From contig DHVP01000042.1 in assembly GCA_002412715.1 (NCBI GenBank), positions 1 to 64,000 on the forward strand: a stretch of 64,000 nucleotides of DNA, read 5' to 3'. The translations under genes and the position numbers were made by a program. This stretch comes from Deltaproteobacteria bacterium UBA5205. Its GTDB lineage: Bacteria; Desulfobacterota; Syntrophorhabdia; Syntrophorhabdales; Syntrophorhabdaceae. The notes under the pieces are model-generated. The model was given only the letters and a program-made list of their open reading frames with translations. It was not told the origin of the DNA and did no database searches. Positions within the stretch are counted from its first letter, which is position 1. Every line of letters begins with the position of its first letter. Below are positions 36,809 through 44,527 of the stretch, piece by piece.

Positions 36809-37324
36809 TTATTTTGCTTTCTCTACGGGATAATCCGCCTCGGCCCACGCCTTGATCCCGCCGGGATGCCGATAGACATTCTTGTATCCCATCTTGACAG
36901 CCCACATTGCACCGTTGTGGCTGCGGGTACATTTAGTGAAACCGCAGTAGAACACCATCAGCCGGTCCTTGTTCGGCCCGAGCAGTTTCTCCAGGCCGGC
37001 CTTGGTCTTATCGTCTATCTGGGTCATCTCGGGGATAGGCAGGACGAAATTGACGGCTGCGGGAATATGCTGTTTCTTGAAGCTGTCCTCAAAGGGCATC
37101 GTGTCGACGATCAGCATGTCCTTCTTCTGGTCCACCCAGCCCTTCAGCTCCGCCGTTGACACGATCTTGTAATTGCCCCGCTGGACTTCTTTCAGGAAGG
37201 TCACTGCTACTTTCTCCGTCTCCAGTTCCTTGTCCCCCCAGGCAGCGAGAGCGGCCCCTGACCAGATGAAACATGCTGCCAGTACAAAAACTGACGTCAT
37301 AACCATTCTTCTTCTCAATACCAT
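36809..37324 (-). CDS. Periplasmic rhodanese-domain protein
   Basis: 171 aa with a signal peptide (VMTSVFVLAACFIWSGAALA). A rhodanese domain follows: LIVDTMPFEDSFKKQHIPAAVNF, then the active-site loop FYCGFTKCTRSHNGA with Cys 127 and Cys 132, then GYKNVYRHPGGIKAWAEADYPV. The loop is longer than the usual C-x5-R and holds two Cys, so it may work as a thiol/persulfide relay rather than a classical thiosulfate sulfurtransferase. Downstream partner of the MauE/DoxX gene (gap 17 bp); ends at a hairpin terminator. Confidence 0.88.
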   Translation of the reverse strand: MVLRRRMVMTSVFVLAACFIWSGAALAAWGDKELETEKVAVTFLKEVQRGNYKIVSTAELKGWVDQKKDMLIVDTMPFEDSFKKQHIPAAVNFVLPIPEMTQIDDKTKAGLEKLLGPNKDRLMVFYCGFTKCTRSHNGAMWAVKMGYKNVYRHPGGIKAWAEADYPVEKAK

Positions 37325-37341
37325 CTCAATTCCTCCTTTTA

Positions 37342-37845
37342 TTATTTGGGTATATTTTTGGTAGATTCATGTGAAAGGCAACGATTACGGGTCAGCCGCG
37401 ACCAGTAAAGGAACGCGACAGCGCCCAGGAACACCAGATCACGATAAAAGGCATGCGCAAGACTCCTCTGGCCCTCAAGCTCCTCCGGGCCGAAACACCC
37501 GCAGTCGATATCCATATTAGTCAGAACCCCGTACCCGAGCACAACCACGAAGAGTACAATCATGCCCGAGACGCCATGGAGCCCCGGTCGCATATCAAAG
37601 ATAAGGGCGGCCCCGGCCAACACCTCGGCAAGGGGAAGCCCGATGGCAACAACGGGCAGGAGAAATTCCGGCACCAGGTCGTAGTGGGAAATGATCCTGG
37701 CAAAAGCCTTCGGGTCCATCAGTTTCATCGATCCGGCGTAAATAAATATGAGCGCCAGAGCAACCCGGACGACGAAGTAAGACCAGCGCGATAGAAACAT
37801 TCCAAGAAAGAAGTCCTTGATCCGCACCATTGTCCGTCCTCTCAC
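37342..37845 (-). CDS. MauE/DoxX-family redox-associated membrane protein
   Basis: A 167-aa protein with four membrane spans. FVVRVALALIFIYAGSMKLMDP at the N-terminus is the DoxX/MauE start. A loop holds DIDCGCFGPEEL, the CxC motif typical of MauE-like proteins, thought to act in disulfide or electron transfer across the membrane. It is followed by a periplasmic rhodanese on the same transcript, suggesting sulfur redox handling. The leader upstream of the start is about 260 nt long and holds a terminator (37,934-37,966), so expression is probably attenuated. An in-frame ATG 4-5 codons downstream is an alternative start. Confidence 0.85.
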   Translation of the reverse strand: MRGRTMVRIKDFFLGMFLSRWSYFVVRVALALIFIYAGSMKLMDPKAFARIISHYDLVPEFLLPVVAIGLPLAEVLAGAALIFDMRPGLHGVSGMIVLFVVVLGYGVLTNMDIDCGCFGPEELEGQRSLAHAFYRDLVFLGAVAFLYWSRLTRNRCLSHESTKNIPK

Positions 37846-37933
37846 CCGTTCCGTGTCTCCCTAATCCGGGCTTTCACATTCACTGGAACCGGTTTCCATA
37901 ATATTCCTTGACCACATAGAGACCTCTTGAAGC

Positions 37934-37966
37934 AAAAAACCCGGCCGCAGGACTCCGCGCCGGGTC
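37934..37966 (-). terminator. Leader terminator (attenuator) before doxX
   Basis: On the minus strand ACCCGGC (37,965-37,959) pairs with GCCGGGT (37,945-37,939) around a 13-nt loop and is followed by six T residues. It lies about 90 nt before the doxX-like start at 37,845 and downstream of promoter copy B, so it can end the transcript before the gene. Confidence 0.7.
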
Positions 37967-37988
37967 ATAAGGAAACAACGCAGCTTAA

Positions 37989-38053
37989 GGCGGAGAAACT
38001 GCGAACACCATCATTCTGGAAAGCCGCCCGGGCTTCCGACATGTTTCTCAGCC
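37989..38053 (-). promoter_or_regulatory. Structured leader RNA, candidate riboswitch/attenuator aptamer
   Basis: On the minus strand GGCTGAGAAAC (38,053-38,043) pairs with GTTTCTCCGCC (37,999-37,989) with one mismatch, enclosing an inner hairpin GGAAGCC/GGCTTTCC with a bulge. CTCCGC at the 3' arm can instead pair with GCGGAG (37,958-37,953) in the terminator loop, giving a possible antiterminator. I do not recognise it as a known riboswitch class. Confidence 0.45.
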
Positions 38054-38144
38054 TAATGGAATAAATACATTTGCTATTCTGTGCATAGTCTTAATGCCTA
38101 TTTGTGAAATACTTTAACAGAATGGGCGCCGCAATGTCAAGCCT
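38053..38144 (-). promoter_or_regulatory. Promoter-leader element, copy B (doxX-rhodanese operon)
   Basis: Minus strand: -35 TTGACA (38,140-38,135), 17-nt spacer, -10-like TTAAAG, then TATTTCACAAATA, GACTATGCACAGAATA and ATTTATTCC. It is the second copy of the 92-bp element at 31,521-31,612, with the same order and no gaps. Its predicted start site is near 38,105. Confidence 0.75.
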
Positions 38145-38324
38145 TGTCTGGGCCGGTCGGAACATCTCTAACCATATCCTGTGATAGCGGCAAGGTATAA
38201 AAAAGCAAAAAGGTCTCCGCGTTGCAGGGCCGCGAATGGACGGTGATGGTGTTGCGGGCTCTTCCAGTCTGGAATGTGAAAGCGTGAAGAGTGTCGCCAA
38301 AGTTGCTCCCCACTTGACCGGGAG

Positions 38325-38353
38325 TTGACAAGAGACCTTCAAGCGTCTAAACA
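38325..38353 (+). promoter_or_regulatory. Sigma-70-type promoter of the second radical-SAM gene
   Basis: TTGACA (38,325-38,330), 17-nt spacer, TAAACA (38,348-38,353), then GAGGAG before the ATG at 38,377. The rest of 38,145-38,324 holds no gene that I can support. Confidence 0.6.
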
Positions 38354-38376
38354 TACTTTAAAAACGAGAGGAGACA

Positions 38377-39450
38377 ATGAGGGGCCGGATTACATACAAA
38401 TGTTATAACGGGGCCAAGGCAATACGACGATGGGTCATCCCTTACCTCTACTCATTGGCTCATTCTGAACAATTCAGGCCCGTTCTCTGCTACCTCTATA
38501 CAGATTGGAAATGTAATATTGACTGTCATTATTGTCACCAGTACGATAACGAGCGCCTGGGTATGGGCATCGATACGGCAAAGAGTGCGATCGATTGGCT
38601 CAAGTCGATAGGTTGCAGGGTCCTCCCACTCATGGGCGGCGAACCACTCGTCAGGAAGGATTTTGTCCTGGAAGTTCTCCGGTATGGAGTTAAAAACGGC
38701 TTCTTTGTCTATCTGCCGACAAACGGTTATTTAATGGACAAAGAGTTTGTTGACGAGATGGGACATGCTAAGGTTGCAGCAGTAAATCTGGCCGTCGATT
38801 GCGTGGCTCCCAGGAAGGGACTCCCCAAGGCCCTTTTGGCGATAGAACCACAATTCCGCTACCTTGTGGAACAAAAGGAGAAATATGGGTACCTGGTCTT
38901 TTTCAATATCAACATCTGCCGGGTAAACATTAAAGACGTGAAGCTTCTTACGGAAATCGCCCATGAGAATCAGATCGGCACCGACTATCACTTGAACGAA
39001 CCGCCCCATGACTTCATTGACACAACTTGCTACGGCCATAGACAGAATAATCTTTGGATAACGCCAGAAGAATATACGGAAGTCGACGAACTCCTCGACT
39101 GGCTTATCGAGAGACAAAAACGCGGTTGGCCTATGGTTAATTCCATAGCGCATCTTCAAACCTTTAAAGAGCGAATGCGAGGTTACATCCCTCCGTGGAA
39201 TTGCCGGGCAGGGATGAACGGGGCGCTCATCCGCCCGGATGGTTCTCTCTCGCCGTGTTTTGATCTTATCAGCTATGACTCAGACTGGGGAAGGATCTGG
39301 GAGCCAAAGTTCTCGAAGGATGCCTTGAGGGCTATAAAAGAGAGATGCCAGCCCCTTTGTTCATCAACGTGCTTTCACACCATGAGCTATTATTATGATA
39401 ACGCTTCCTTCATGCCCCAATGGGTCCTCAAGCATGCCAGAGTAGGCTGA
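38377..39450 (+). CDS. Radical-SAM protein with Cys-rich C-terminal (SPASM/twitch-like) region
   Basis: A 357-aa enzyme. The radical-SAM CxxxCxxC motif is Cys 46/50/53 (CNIDCHYC); the SAM-binding GGEP motif follows (MGGEPLVRKDF), with FVYLPTNGYLMD later. The last 90 residues hold further Cys (WNCRAGMNGAL, LSPCFDLI, CQPLCSSTCFHTM), a pattern like the auxiliary-cluster domains of SPASM/twitch enzymes. The substrate is unknown; no obvious precursor peptide was seen next to it. It heads a same-strand run with OsmC, nitroreductase-like, Usp and antiporter genes. Confidence 0.88.
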   Translation: MRGRITYKCYNGAKAIRRWVIPYLYSLAHSEQFRPVLCYLYTDWKCNIDCHYCHQYDNERLGMGIDTAKSAIDWLKSIGCRVLPLMGGEPLVRKDFVLEVLRYGVKNGFFVYLPTNGYLMDKEFVDEMGHAKVAAVNLAVDCVAPRKGLPKALLAIEPQFRYLVEQKEKYGYLVFFNINICRVNIKDVKLLTEIAHENQIGTDYHLNEPPHDFIDTTCYGHRQNNLWITPEEYTEVDELLDWLIERQKRGWPMVNSIAHLQTFKERMRGYIPPWNCRAGMNGALIRPDGSLSPCFDLISYDSDWGRIWEPKFSKDALRAIKERCQPLCSSTCFHTMSYYYDNASFMPQWVLKHARVG

Positions 39451-39565
39451 TAACCTGCTGGATTGATAAAGATGGTCCCATGGGTCTGTCCGATTACCAT
39501 TATCTTGACAATAGGAAATGCGGGACCGATATTGACTTTACAATACATGCAAAGGAGGTAGTCAA

Positions 39566-40129
39566 ATGGCAGAAGACAAAATCGTAAACGGCGTGAATGT
39601 TTCCGAATTATTCAATACGATTGAAGCCATCAAAGGCAACCCCGCCATTGCGGAGTTCAAATTTCGTGCGACCAACGGGTGGGTGGGTGGAACTCATTGT
39701 CGTGCAACCATCAAAGGCTTTTATGGCGCTCTGAAAGAGGATAACTCCCGGCCTCCCGTGGATTACGACATGGATGAGCCCCCTGTTCTCCTGGGAAATA
39801 ATGAGGGAAGAAACCCCGTCGAGTATCTTCTTGTTGCCTTGTCCGGATGTCTCACCACGAGCCTAGTTGCCCACGCCTCTGCCAGGGGAATCAAAATACA
39901 GGGAATACGATCGAAATATGAAGGCGATCTTGACCTCCGCGGCTTTCTCGGGATATCAGAGGACGTGCCGGTAGGGTATCAGAATATCCGGGTCTATTTC
40001 GAGATCGACGCAGATGTTGCGGATGAGCAGAAAGAAGAGATGATCCGGACAGCCCAAAAATATTCACCGGTGTTTAATACACTCACGAAATCGGTTCCCG
40101 TTTCCGTGCATCTGGACAAGGGGAAATAG
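39566..40129 (+). CDS. OsmC-family protein
   Basis: 187 aa. The OsmC core is clear (NPVEYLLVALSGCLTTSLVAHASARGI, then YEGDLDLRGFLGI). One redox Cys is present in LSGC; where peroxiredoxin-like OsmC/Ohr proteins have the second Cys, this protein reads KYSPVFNTLTKSVPV with no Cys, so peroxidase activity is doubtful. Members of this subgroup often accompany sulfur-handling genes. GGAGG lies just before the ATG. Third-party function in the operon is unclear; it lies between the radical-SAM and nitroreductase-like genes. Confidence 0.9.
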   Translation: MAEDKIVNGVNVSELFNTIEAIKGNPAIAEFKFRATNGWVGGTHCRATIKGFYGALKEDNSRPPVDYDMDEPPVLLGNNEGRNPVEYLLVALSGCLTTSLVAHASARGIKIQGIRSKYEGDLDLRGFLGISEDVPVGYQNIRVYFEIDADVADEQKEEMIRTAQKYSPVFNTLTKSVPVSVHLDKGK

Positions 40130-40240
40130 ACCGAAGCTGTTTGTCACTCGACCCGTCTGTCTCATTCGATCGGTCCTGCTGCTTTACCACGCACGCCGAC
40201 GTGCGGGCCTGTAGGCGCAGCGTCTGATCAGGAGGGATAC

Positions 40241-41536
40241 ATGACAAAATTATCAACCCCTCACGGTTTTCAGCAGATGCTGTCTTTTCCTCTCATGGAA
40301 GCCCTTTTGGGCCGTCGGTCCCGGAGATTCTTTATGGGAGCGGATATCCCGGATGGAGTGTTTGCACATACGTCGGAGCAGAAGGCGCTGCCGTTAACCG
40401 ATCTTGAGAAAATGCTGGTGGTATCCGCCTGCGGCGGCAATACGTCCTGGCATCACATGATTTACCGGGCGGCCCGTTATGCCCCACATCTTTCCAATTA
40501 CGCCGGATCTGCCGGAGGGCGCGTATTTCCTTCAGCAGCTGGATTTCACACAAGCCAGACCTTCTTTACGGATGATGAAGGTGTGTACATATTAGAAATG
40601 CGCGATGCCTCCGTTCTTGATGACCGCGCCGATGACGGATCACTAAGCCTGGAGGCATTCGTTGACAACGTCAGAAGACGGGTGCGCAAACTCCAAAGTT
40701 CCCGCCTTGAGCTTCTGTCCGAGGTACCGTACACGGAGGCGCACAACACCTGGGTGTTCAACAAACCCTCCACCCTGGTTGTAATCCCTGTTGGAGACCT
40801 TTCTCAGCACGTCCTGCTCAACATTTGTTACATGCTTCAGAACGGTCTGGTGCTTTACGATGACATCAACAAATGTTCCATTCCGGGCATCGACCGGTTT
40901 AAAGACAGTGTGGACATTGGCAACGTCTGGAATATCACCTTTGTAGAGCAATGGTCGCTTTCGGAACTTACTGTGGAACTCGGGACAAGCTGCTATGCCG
41001 GCGTGTTGATGCTCCAGGCAATGGGTCTCGGTGGATGGATGTTCAACGGAATTGACCCCTTCGCCATGCTTGGCGCAAGCGGCAGGCCCGAAGTGCCGGG
41101 TTTGGGATTCCGGTATGACGAGGACGAACGCTGGCCTTATCCCAATTCCACGGGACTGGAGGGAGTGATGGAAGGCTACTGCCCACCCCATCACCAGGAT
41201 ATGCGGGCTGCCGTGGATGCGCTGTGCGAGCGCAAATTCGGTCCGGGAGGTCCGTTTCACCCCGAAACCCCCGGACCGTGGAAAGACAGTCGCAAAGTAC
41301 GTTCGGCCGCACAAAATCACGACGAAATATTCAGGGAGTGCGTTGCGTTGCAAGCCCAGTACATATATGATACCTTTGGTAAATTTCCCGGTACCGTGCC
41401 CTCCATGTTTGTTATTATGTATCTGCAGGCGCATCATCTCGACCTGGAATTTTACGACAGGTTCTTCAAACCGGGATCTTACCTGAAGACGCATGCCATG
41501 CACATAGCGCATTGGCACCCGGGCGACTCAGACTAA
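40241..41536 (+). CDS. Nitroreductase-like protein (divergent, unassigned)
   Basis: 431 aa, no signal peptide. FPLMEALLGRRSRRFF near residues 16-31 resembles the RRSxRxF FMN-phosphate motif that starts nitroreductase-fold proteins, and LGTSCYAGVLMLQAMGLGGWMFNGIDPF resembles their helix near the active site. The length (431 versus about 200) and the large middle and C-terminal regions (HHQDMRAAVDALCERKFG, AHHLDLEFYDRFFKPG) are unlike ordinary nitroreductases. Substrate unknown; probably a flavoprotein. A GGAGGG ribosome site precedes the ATG at 40,241. Confidence 0.6.
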   Translation: MTKLSTPHGFQQMLSFPLMEALLGRRSRRFFMGADIPDGVFAHTSEQKALPLTDLEKMLVVSACGGNTSWHHMIYRAARYAPHLSNYAGSAGGRVFPSAAGFHTSQTFFTDDEGVYILEMRDASVLDDRADDGSLSLEAFVDNVRRRVRKLQSSRLELLSEVPYTEAHNTWVFNKPSTLVVIPVGDLSQHVLLNICYMLQNGLVLYDDINKCSIPGIDRFKDSVDIGNVWNITFVEQWSLSELTVELGTSCYAGVLMLQAMGLGGWMFNGIDPFAMLGASGRPEVPGLGFRYDEDERWPYPNSTGLEGVMEGYCPPHHQDMRAAVDALCERKFGPGGPFHPETPGPWKDSRKVRSAAQNHDEIFRECVALQAQYIYDTFGKFPGTVPSMFVIMYLQAHHLDLEFYDRFFKPGSYLKTHAMHIAHWHPGDSD

Positions 41537-41611
41537 AGTTAAGGGTCGGACCCCCTTCCCTGCCGCGACCCGGCTCAACGCCCTAAAGACGTACTCCAGG
41601 AGAGACAGGAC

Positions 41612-42490
41612 ATGACACATATTCAATCCGTTTTAGCCGCAACCGATTTTTCCCCCGACTCCCGGCACGCCGCGGAACGCGCGGCCATGCTCGGCACGAC
41701 GCTGGCAATGCAGAGAGGATTGCTGCTGCACGTGCTGGAACAATCGTGGCTGGACAGTCTGAAACAGTTCATAAGCTCACCGACTGAAGTCAAAGATGGA
41801 ATCATTGACGATGCCGCGCGTTCCCTGAAGAAACTTGCCGAAGAGGCTCGCCTGTTGTCGGGTTTCCCCCTTGAGCCGCAGGTCCGCATGGGGAGCACCA
41901 TGGACGTGATCGTCGAGACTGCTTCAGAGTACGACCTGCTCGTACTTGGCGCTCAAGGGCGGCACCCGGTACGGGCATTGGCCCTTGGTACCACCTCCCA
42001 GAGGCTTCTGAGTAAAACAAGGAAATCTGTCCTGGTTGTCAAGCACAAGCCTGGCAGACCATACCAGAGGGTTCTCGTTGCCGTCGATTTCTCACCAAAT
42101 TCCCGCAAAGCCATCGAGTATGGTTCCGTGATAGCTCCGGGGGCTCTTGTCAATATCGTGCATGTTTTCGAACCGCTCTTCGAAAGACAGATGATCTCTG
42201 CCGGAGCGTCCGACAAAATAATTGAAGACTATCGGGCAAAAGCACGGATCAATGCTGAAACTCAAATGTCAGCCTTTCTGGCGACCGCTCGTGTTGGTGC
42301 AGACAAAGCGCTTCAATCGATTGAACACGGACATGCGTCAGTCAAGCTGCCTGAAATAGTTGAAAAGTGGGACCCGGATCTCATAATTGTTGGCAAGCAC
42401 GGAAGGTCTCGCATTGAAGAGCTCTTGCTGGGCAGTGTTACAATCCACATGCTGGCCCAGTCACGATGCGATGTGCTGGTTGCCCAATAG
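41612..42490 (+). CDS. Tandem universal stress protein (two Usp domains)
   Basis: 292 aa made of two UspA-like domains (about 1-148 and 149-292). Each ends in the ATP-binding signature G-2x-G-9x-G(S/T): LGAQGRHPVRALALGTTSQR in the first and VGKHGRSRIEELLLGSVTIH in the second. Cytoplasmic. GGAGAG precedes the ATG. It lies between the nitroreductase-like gene and the antiporter on the same strand; Usp domains often regulate ion transporters, so a link to the antiporter is plausible but not shown. Confidence 0.93.
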   Translation: MTHIQSVLAATDFSPDSRHAAERAAMLGTTLAMQRGLLLHVLEQSWLDSLKQFISSPTEVKDGIIDDAARSLKKLAEEARLLSGFPLEPQVRMGSTMDVIVETASEYDLLVLGAQGRHPVRALALGTTSQRLLSKTRKSVLVVKHKPGRPYQRVLVAVDFSPNSRKAIEYGSVIAPGALVNIVHVFEPLFERQMISAGASDKIIEDYRAKARINAETQMSAFLATARVGADKALQSIEHGHASVKLPEIVEKWDPDLIIVGKHGRSRIEELLLGSVTIHMLAQSRCDVLVAQ

Positions 42491-42594
42491 CGGTCCCGGC
42501 GGGAATGTCTGTTTTCGGACTCCTATGCGCCTTTCCGGCATAGCGCTTCCCGATACCGCCCGCCTGACTGCACGAACTCTTTAAACTGGAATAT

Positions 42595-44070
42595 ATGATA
42601 CCGATCGAACACGTTCTCCTGATAGGCTCGCTCCTTATTGTCGTGAGTATTGCGGTTGCCAGGCTTTCTGAAAATCTTGGCGTGCCGACACTGTTGCTAT
42701 TTCTCGGCATCGGGATGCTTGCCGGTTCTGAAGGACCTGGCGGGATCTATTTCGACGACGCCCACCTGTCTCAATCCGTTGGCGTCATTGCGCTCGTATT
42801 CATCCTTTTCGCAGGTGGTCTCGATACAAAGTTGCCGGAGGTCAAAACCTCCTTTTTCCCGGCGGTAAGTCTCGCGACAGTCGGGGTCTTGCTCACGGCC
42901 GTTGGGGTCGGTTTCTTTGCCTTCTTTGCTTTGAACTTTTCGCTTCTAACCGCTGTGCTCCTCGGGGCTGTTGTATCATCGACAGACGCCGCGGCCGTTT
43001 TTTCCGTGCTTCGGTCCAAGAACATAAGCCTCAAAGGCCGTCTGAAACCCCTGCTGGAGCTTGAATCGGGCAGCAACGACCCTATGGCGGTTTTTCTCAC
43101 CATAGGGATTATTCAGATCATAATGAACCCTGGAATTTCATTTGGTTCCATGGCCCTCCTGTTTGTCCGGCAAATGGGACTCGGGATTGTCTTTGGGCTC
43201 TTCTTCGGGAAAGCAATGATCGTGATGCTCAATCGATTGAAGTCCCATTATGAAGGCGTTTACCCCGTCTTCTTTCTTGCCCTGGCAGCGCTCACCTACG
43301 GCGTCACGGCGGCCGCGGGAGGGAGCGGTTTCCTTGCGGCGTATATCGCGGGCCTGATTGCCGGCAACAGCGAGTTTATCTACAAAAAAAGTCTGCTGCG
43401 CTTTTTTGACGCTCTCGCCTGGCTCAGTCAAATAACCATGTTCCTTACCCTCGGTCTCCTTGTTTTTCCATCCCACATCATCCCCATCGTTTGGACCGGT
43501 CTTGCCTGTTCAGCATTTCTCATGTTCGTTGCCCGCCCTGCAGGCGTCTTTATTTCGCTGCTCTTTGCGCGGCTAAACTGGCGGGAAAAGACCTTCGTTT
43601 CCTGGGTCGGCCTGAGAGGGTCAGTACCCATCGTTCTGGCGACCTTTCCTCTTCTGGCGGGTGTAACCGGCTCCGAGGCAATATTCAACATCGTCTTCTT
43701 TATTGTCCTGACTTCAGCTCTGCTCCAGGGTTCGTCGATTCCCGCCGTTGCCCGCCTGTTGAGGCTGCAGGCACCTCTTGAAAAAAAACGCCGATACCCC
43801 ATCGAATTTGCTCCCATCGACGGGGTAGACACTCAACTCGTCGACTTCATCATTCCCTTCAATTCGGCAATTGCAGGTAAACCGATAGTGGAACTCGGCC
43901 TTCCCCCCGACAGCCTTATTGCGCTTGTAAACCGTGACGAGAAGTTCTTTGTACCAAGCGGCGGCACTGTTCTTGAGGGAGGAGATGTTGTCCAGGTCCT
44001 TGTTAACGACAAGAACCTGGGCAAAGTCCGGGAGATAATCATGAAGTGGAAAAAGCCCAAAGAAGAGTGA
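42595..44070 (+). CDS. Potassium/proton antiporter, CPA1/NhaP2 (CvrA) type
   Basis: 491 aa with about 12-13 membrane segments (residues 5-390): IEHVLLIGSLLIVVSIAVARL, FILFAGGLDTKL, the ion-site region VVSSTDAAAVFSVLR and LELESGSNDPMAVFL. A cytoplasmic TrkA-C (RCK_C) domain occupies about residues 410-485 (IVELGLPPDSLIALVNRDEKFFVPSGGT), which in this family senses nucleotides or ions. It should exchange cytoplasmic K+ (or Na+) for protons. Last gene of the run starting at 38,377; followed by an A+T-rich palindrome. Confidence 0.93.
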   Translation: MIPIEHVLLIGSLLIVVSIAVARLSENLGVPTLLLFLGIGMLAGSEGPGGIYFDDAHLSQSVGVIALVFILFAGGLDTKLPEVKTSFFPAVSLATVGVLLTAVGVGFFAFFALNFSLLTAVLLGAVVSSTDAAAVFSVLRSKNISLKGRLKPLLELESGSNDPMAVFLTIGIIQIIMNPGISFGSMALLFVRQMGLGIVFGLFFGKAMIVMLNRLKSHYEGVYPVFFLALAALTYGVTAAAGGSGFLAAYIAGLIAGNSEFIYKKSLLRFFDALAWLSQITMFLTLGLLVFPSHIIPIVWTGLACSAFLMFVARPAGVFISLLFARLNWREKTFVSWVGLRGSVPIVLATFPLLAGVTGSEAIFNIVFFIVLTSALLQGSSIPAVARLLRLQAPLEKKRRYPIEFAPIDGVDTQLVDFIIPFNSAIAGKPIVELGLPPDSLIALVNRDEKFFVPSGGTVLEGGDVVQVLVNDKNLGKVREIIMKWKKPKEE

Positions 44071-44100
44071 TAAGGTCTATGTAATACAATCGACCAGTAT

Positions 44101-44168
44101 AATGGATGTAATAAAGTCTATTATCGTATATTTCAAAGATAACGTTAGTAGACTTTTTTAAATCCATT
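44101..44168. promoter_or_regulatory. 68-bp imperfect palindrome upstream of hipB, with GTCTATTAT repeats
   Basis: 44,101-44,120 and 44,149-44,168 are inverted copies matching at 18 of 20 positions, with an inner TTATC/GATAA pair. GTCTATTAT occurs at 44,116-44,124 and again at 44,203-44,211, where it overlaps the hipB start codon; a partial copy TCTATTAT lies near 44,180. Likely HipB operators; the palindrome could also fold as a hairpin after the antiporter gene. Confidence 0.6.
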
Positions 44169-44209
44169 GTATATATTTATCTATTATAGTAATCCTAACG
44201 AGGTCTATT

Positions 44210-44527
44210 ATGGATATGTTTCGCACAACTGAGGAATGGGAACAGGAGATCGGGCAACAGCTCGGCCGCATGCGGCTGCTGCAAAACATCGACCAGCGTG
44301 TTCTGGCCGAGCGCGCCGGTGTCTCCCTGAACGCGGTAAAGAACCTCGAGCACGGCAAGGGCTCCACGCTCAGGTCGTTGATACGAGTCCTGCGCGCCCT
44401 GGGCAGGATCGAATGGCTAAACTCCCTCTCCCCGGAGGTTTCGATCAGTCCCATGCAGATCCTCGAGTCGAGGAAGAGGACACCAAGACAGCGTGTCTCC
44501 CGCAAGAAAGGTATGCCCGGTGCATAA
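44210..44527 (+). CDS. hipB: HipB-like HTH antitoxin/repressor
   Basis: A 105-aa Xre/Cro-type DNA-binding protein. The helix-turn-helix is QRVLAERAGVSLNAVKNLEHGKG (about residues 30-52, shown in two parts with its flanks), followed by a dimerisation helix. A short basic C-terminal tail ends the protein. It precedes and overlaps hipA, the standard HipBA order, and should bind both HipA and its own operator, probably the repeats around 44,101-44,211. GAGG lies 7 nt before the ATG. Confidence 0.88.
   Translation: MDMFRTTEEWEQEIGQQLGRMRLLQNIDQRVLAERAGVSLNAVKNLEHGKGSTLRSLIRVLRALGRIEWLNSLSPEVSISPMQILESRKRTPRQRVSRKKGMPGA

Noticed and set aside
37989..38053. TPP riboswitch, because of a CTGAGA in the leader
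   Set aside because: The downstream ACCC/GAACCTGATC blocks of TPP riboswitches are missing.
38091..38354. 87-aa minus-strand frame
   Set aside because: It spans the copy-B promoter and shows no protein-like pattern or ribosome site.
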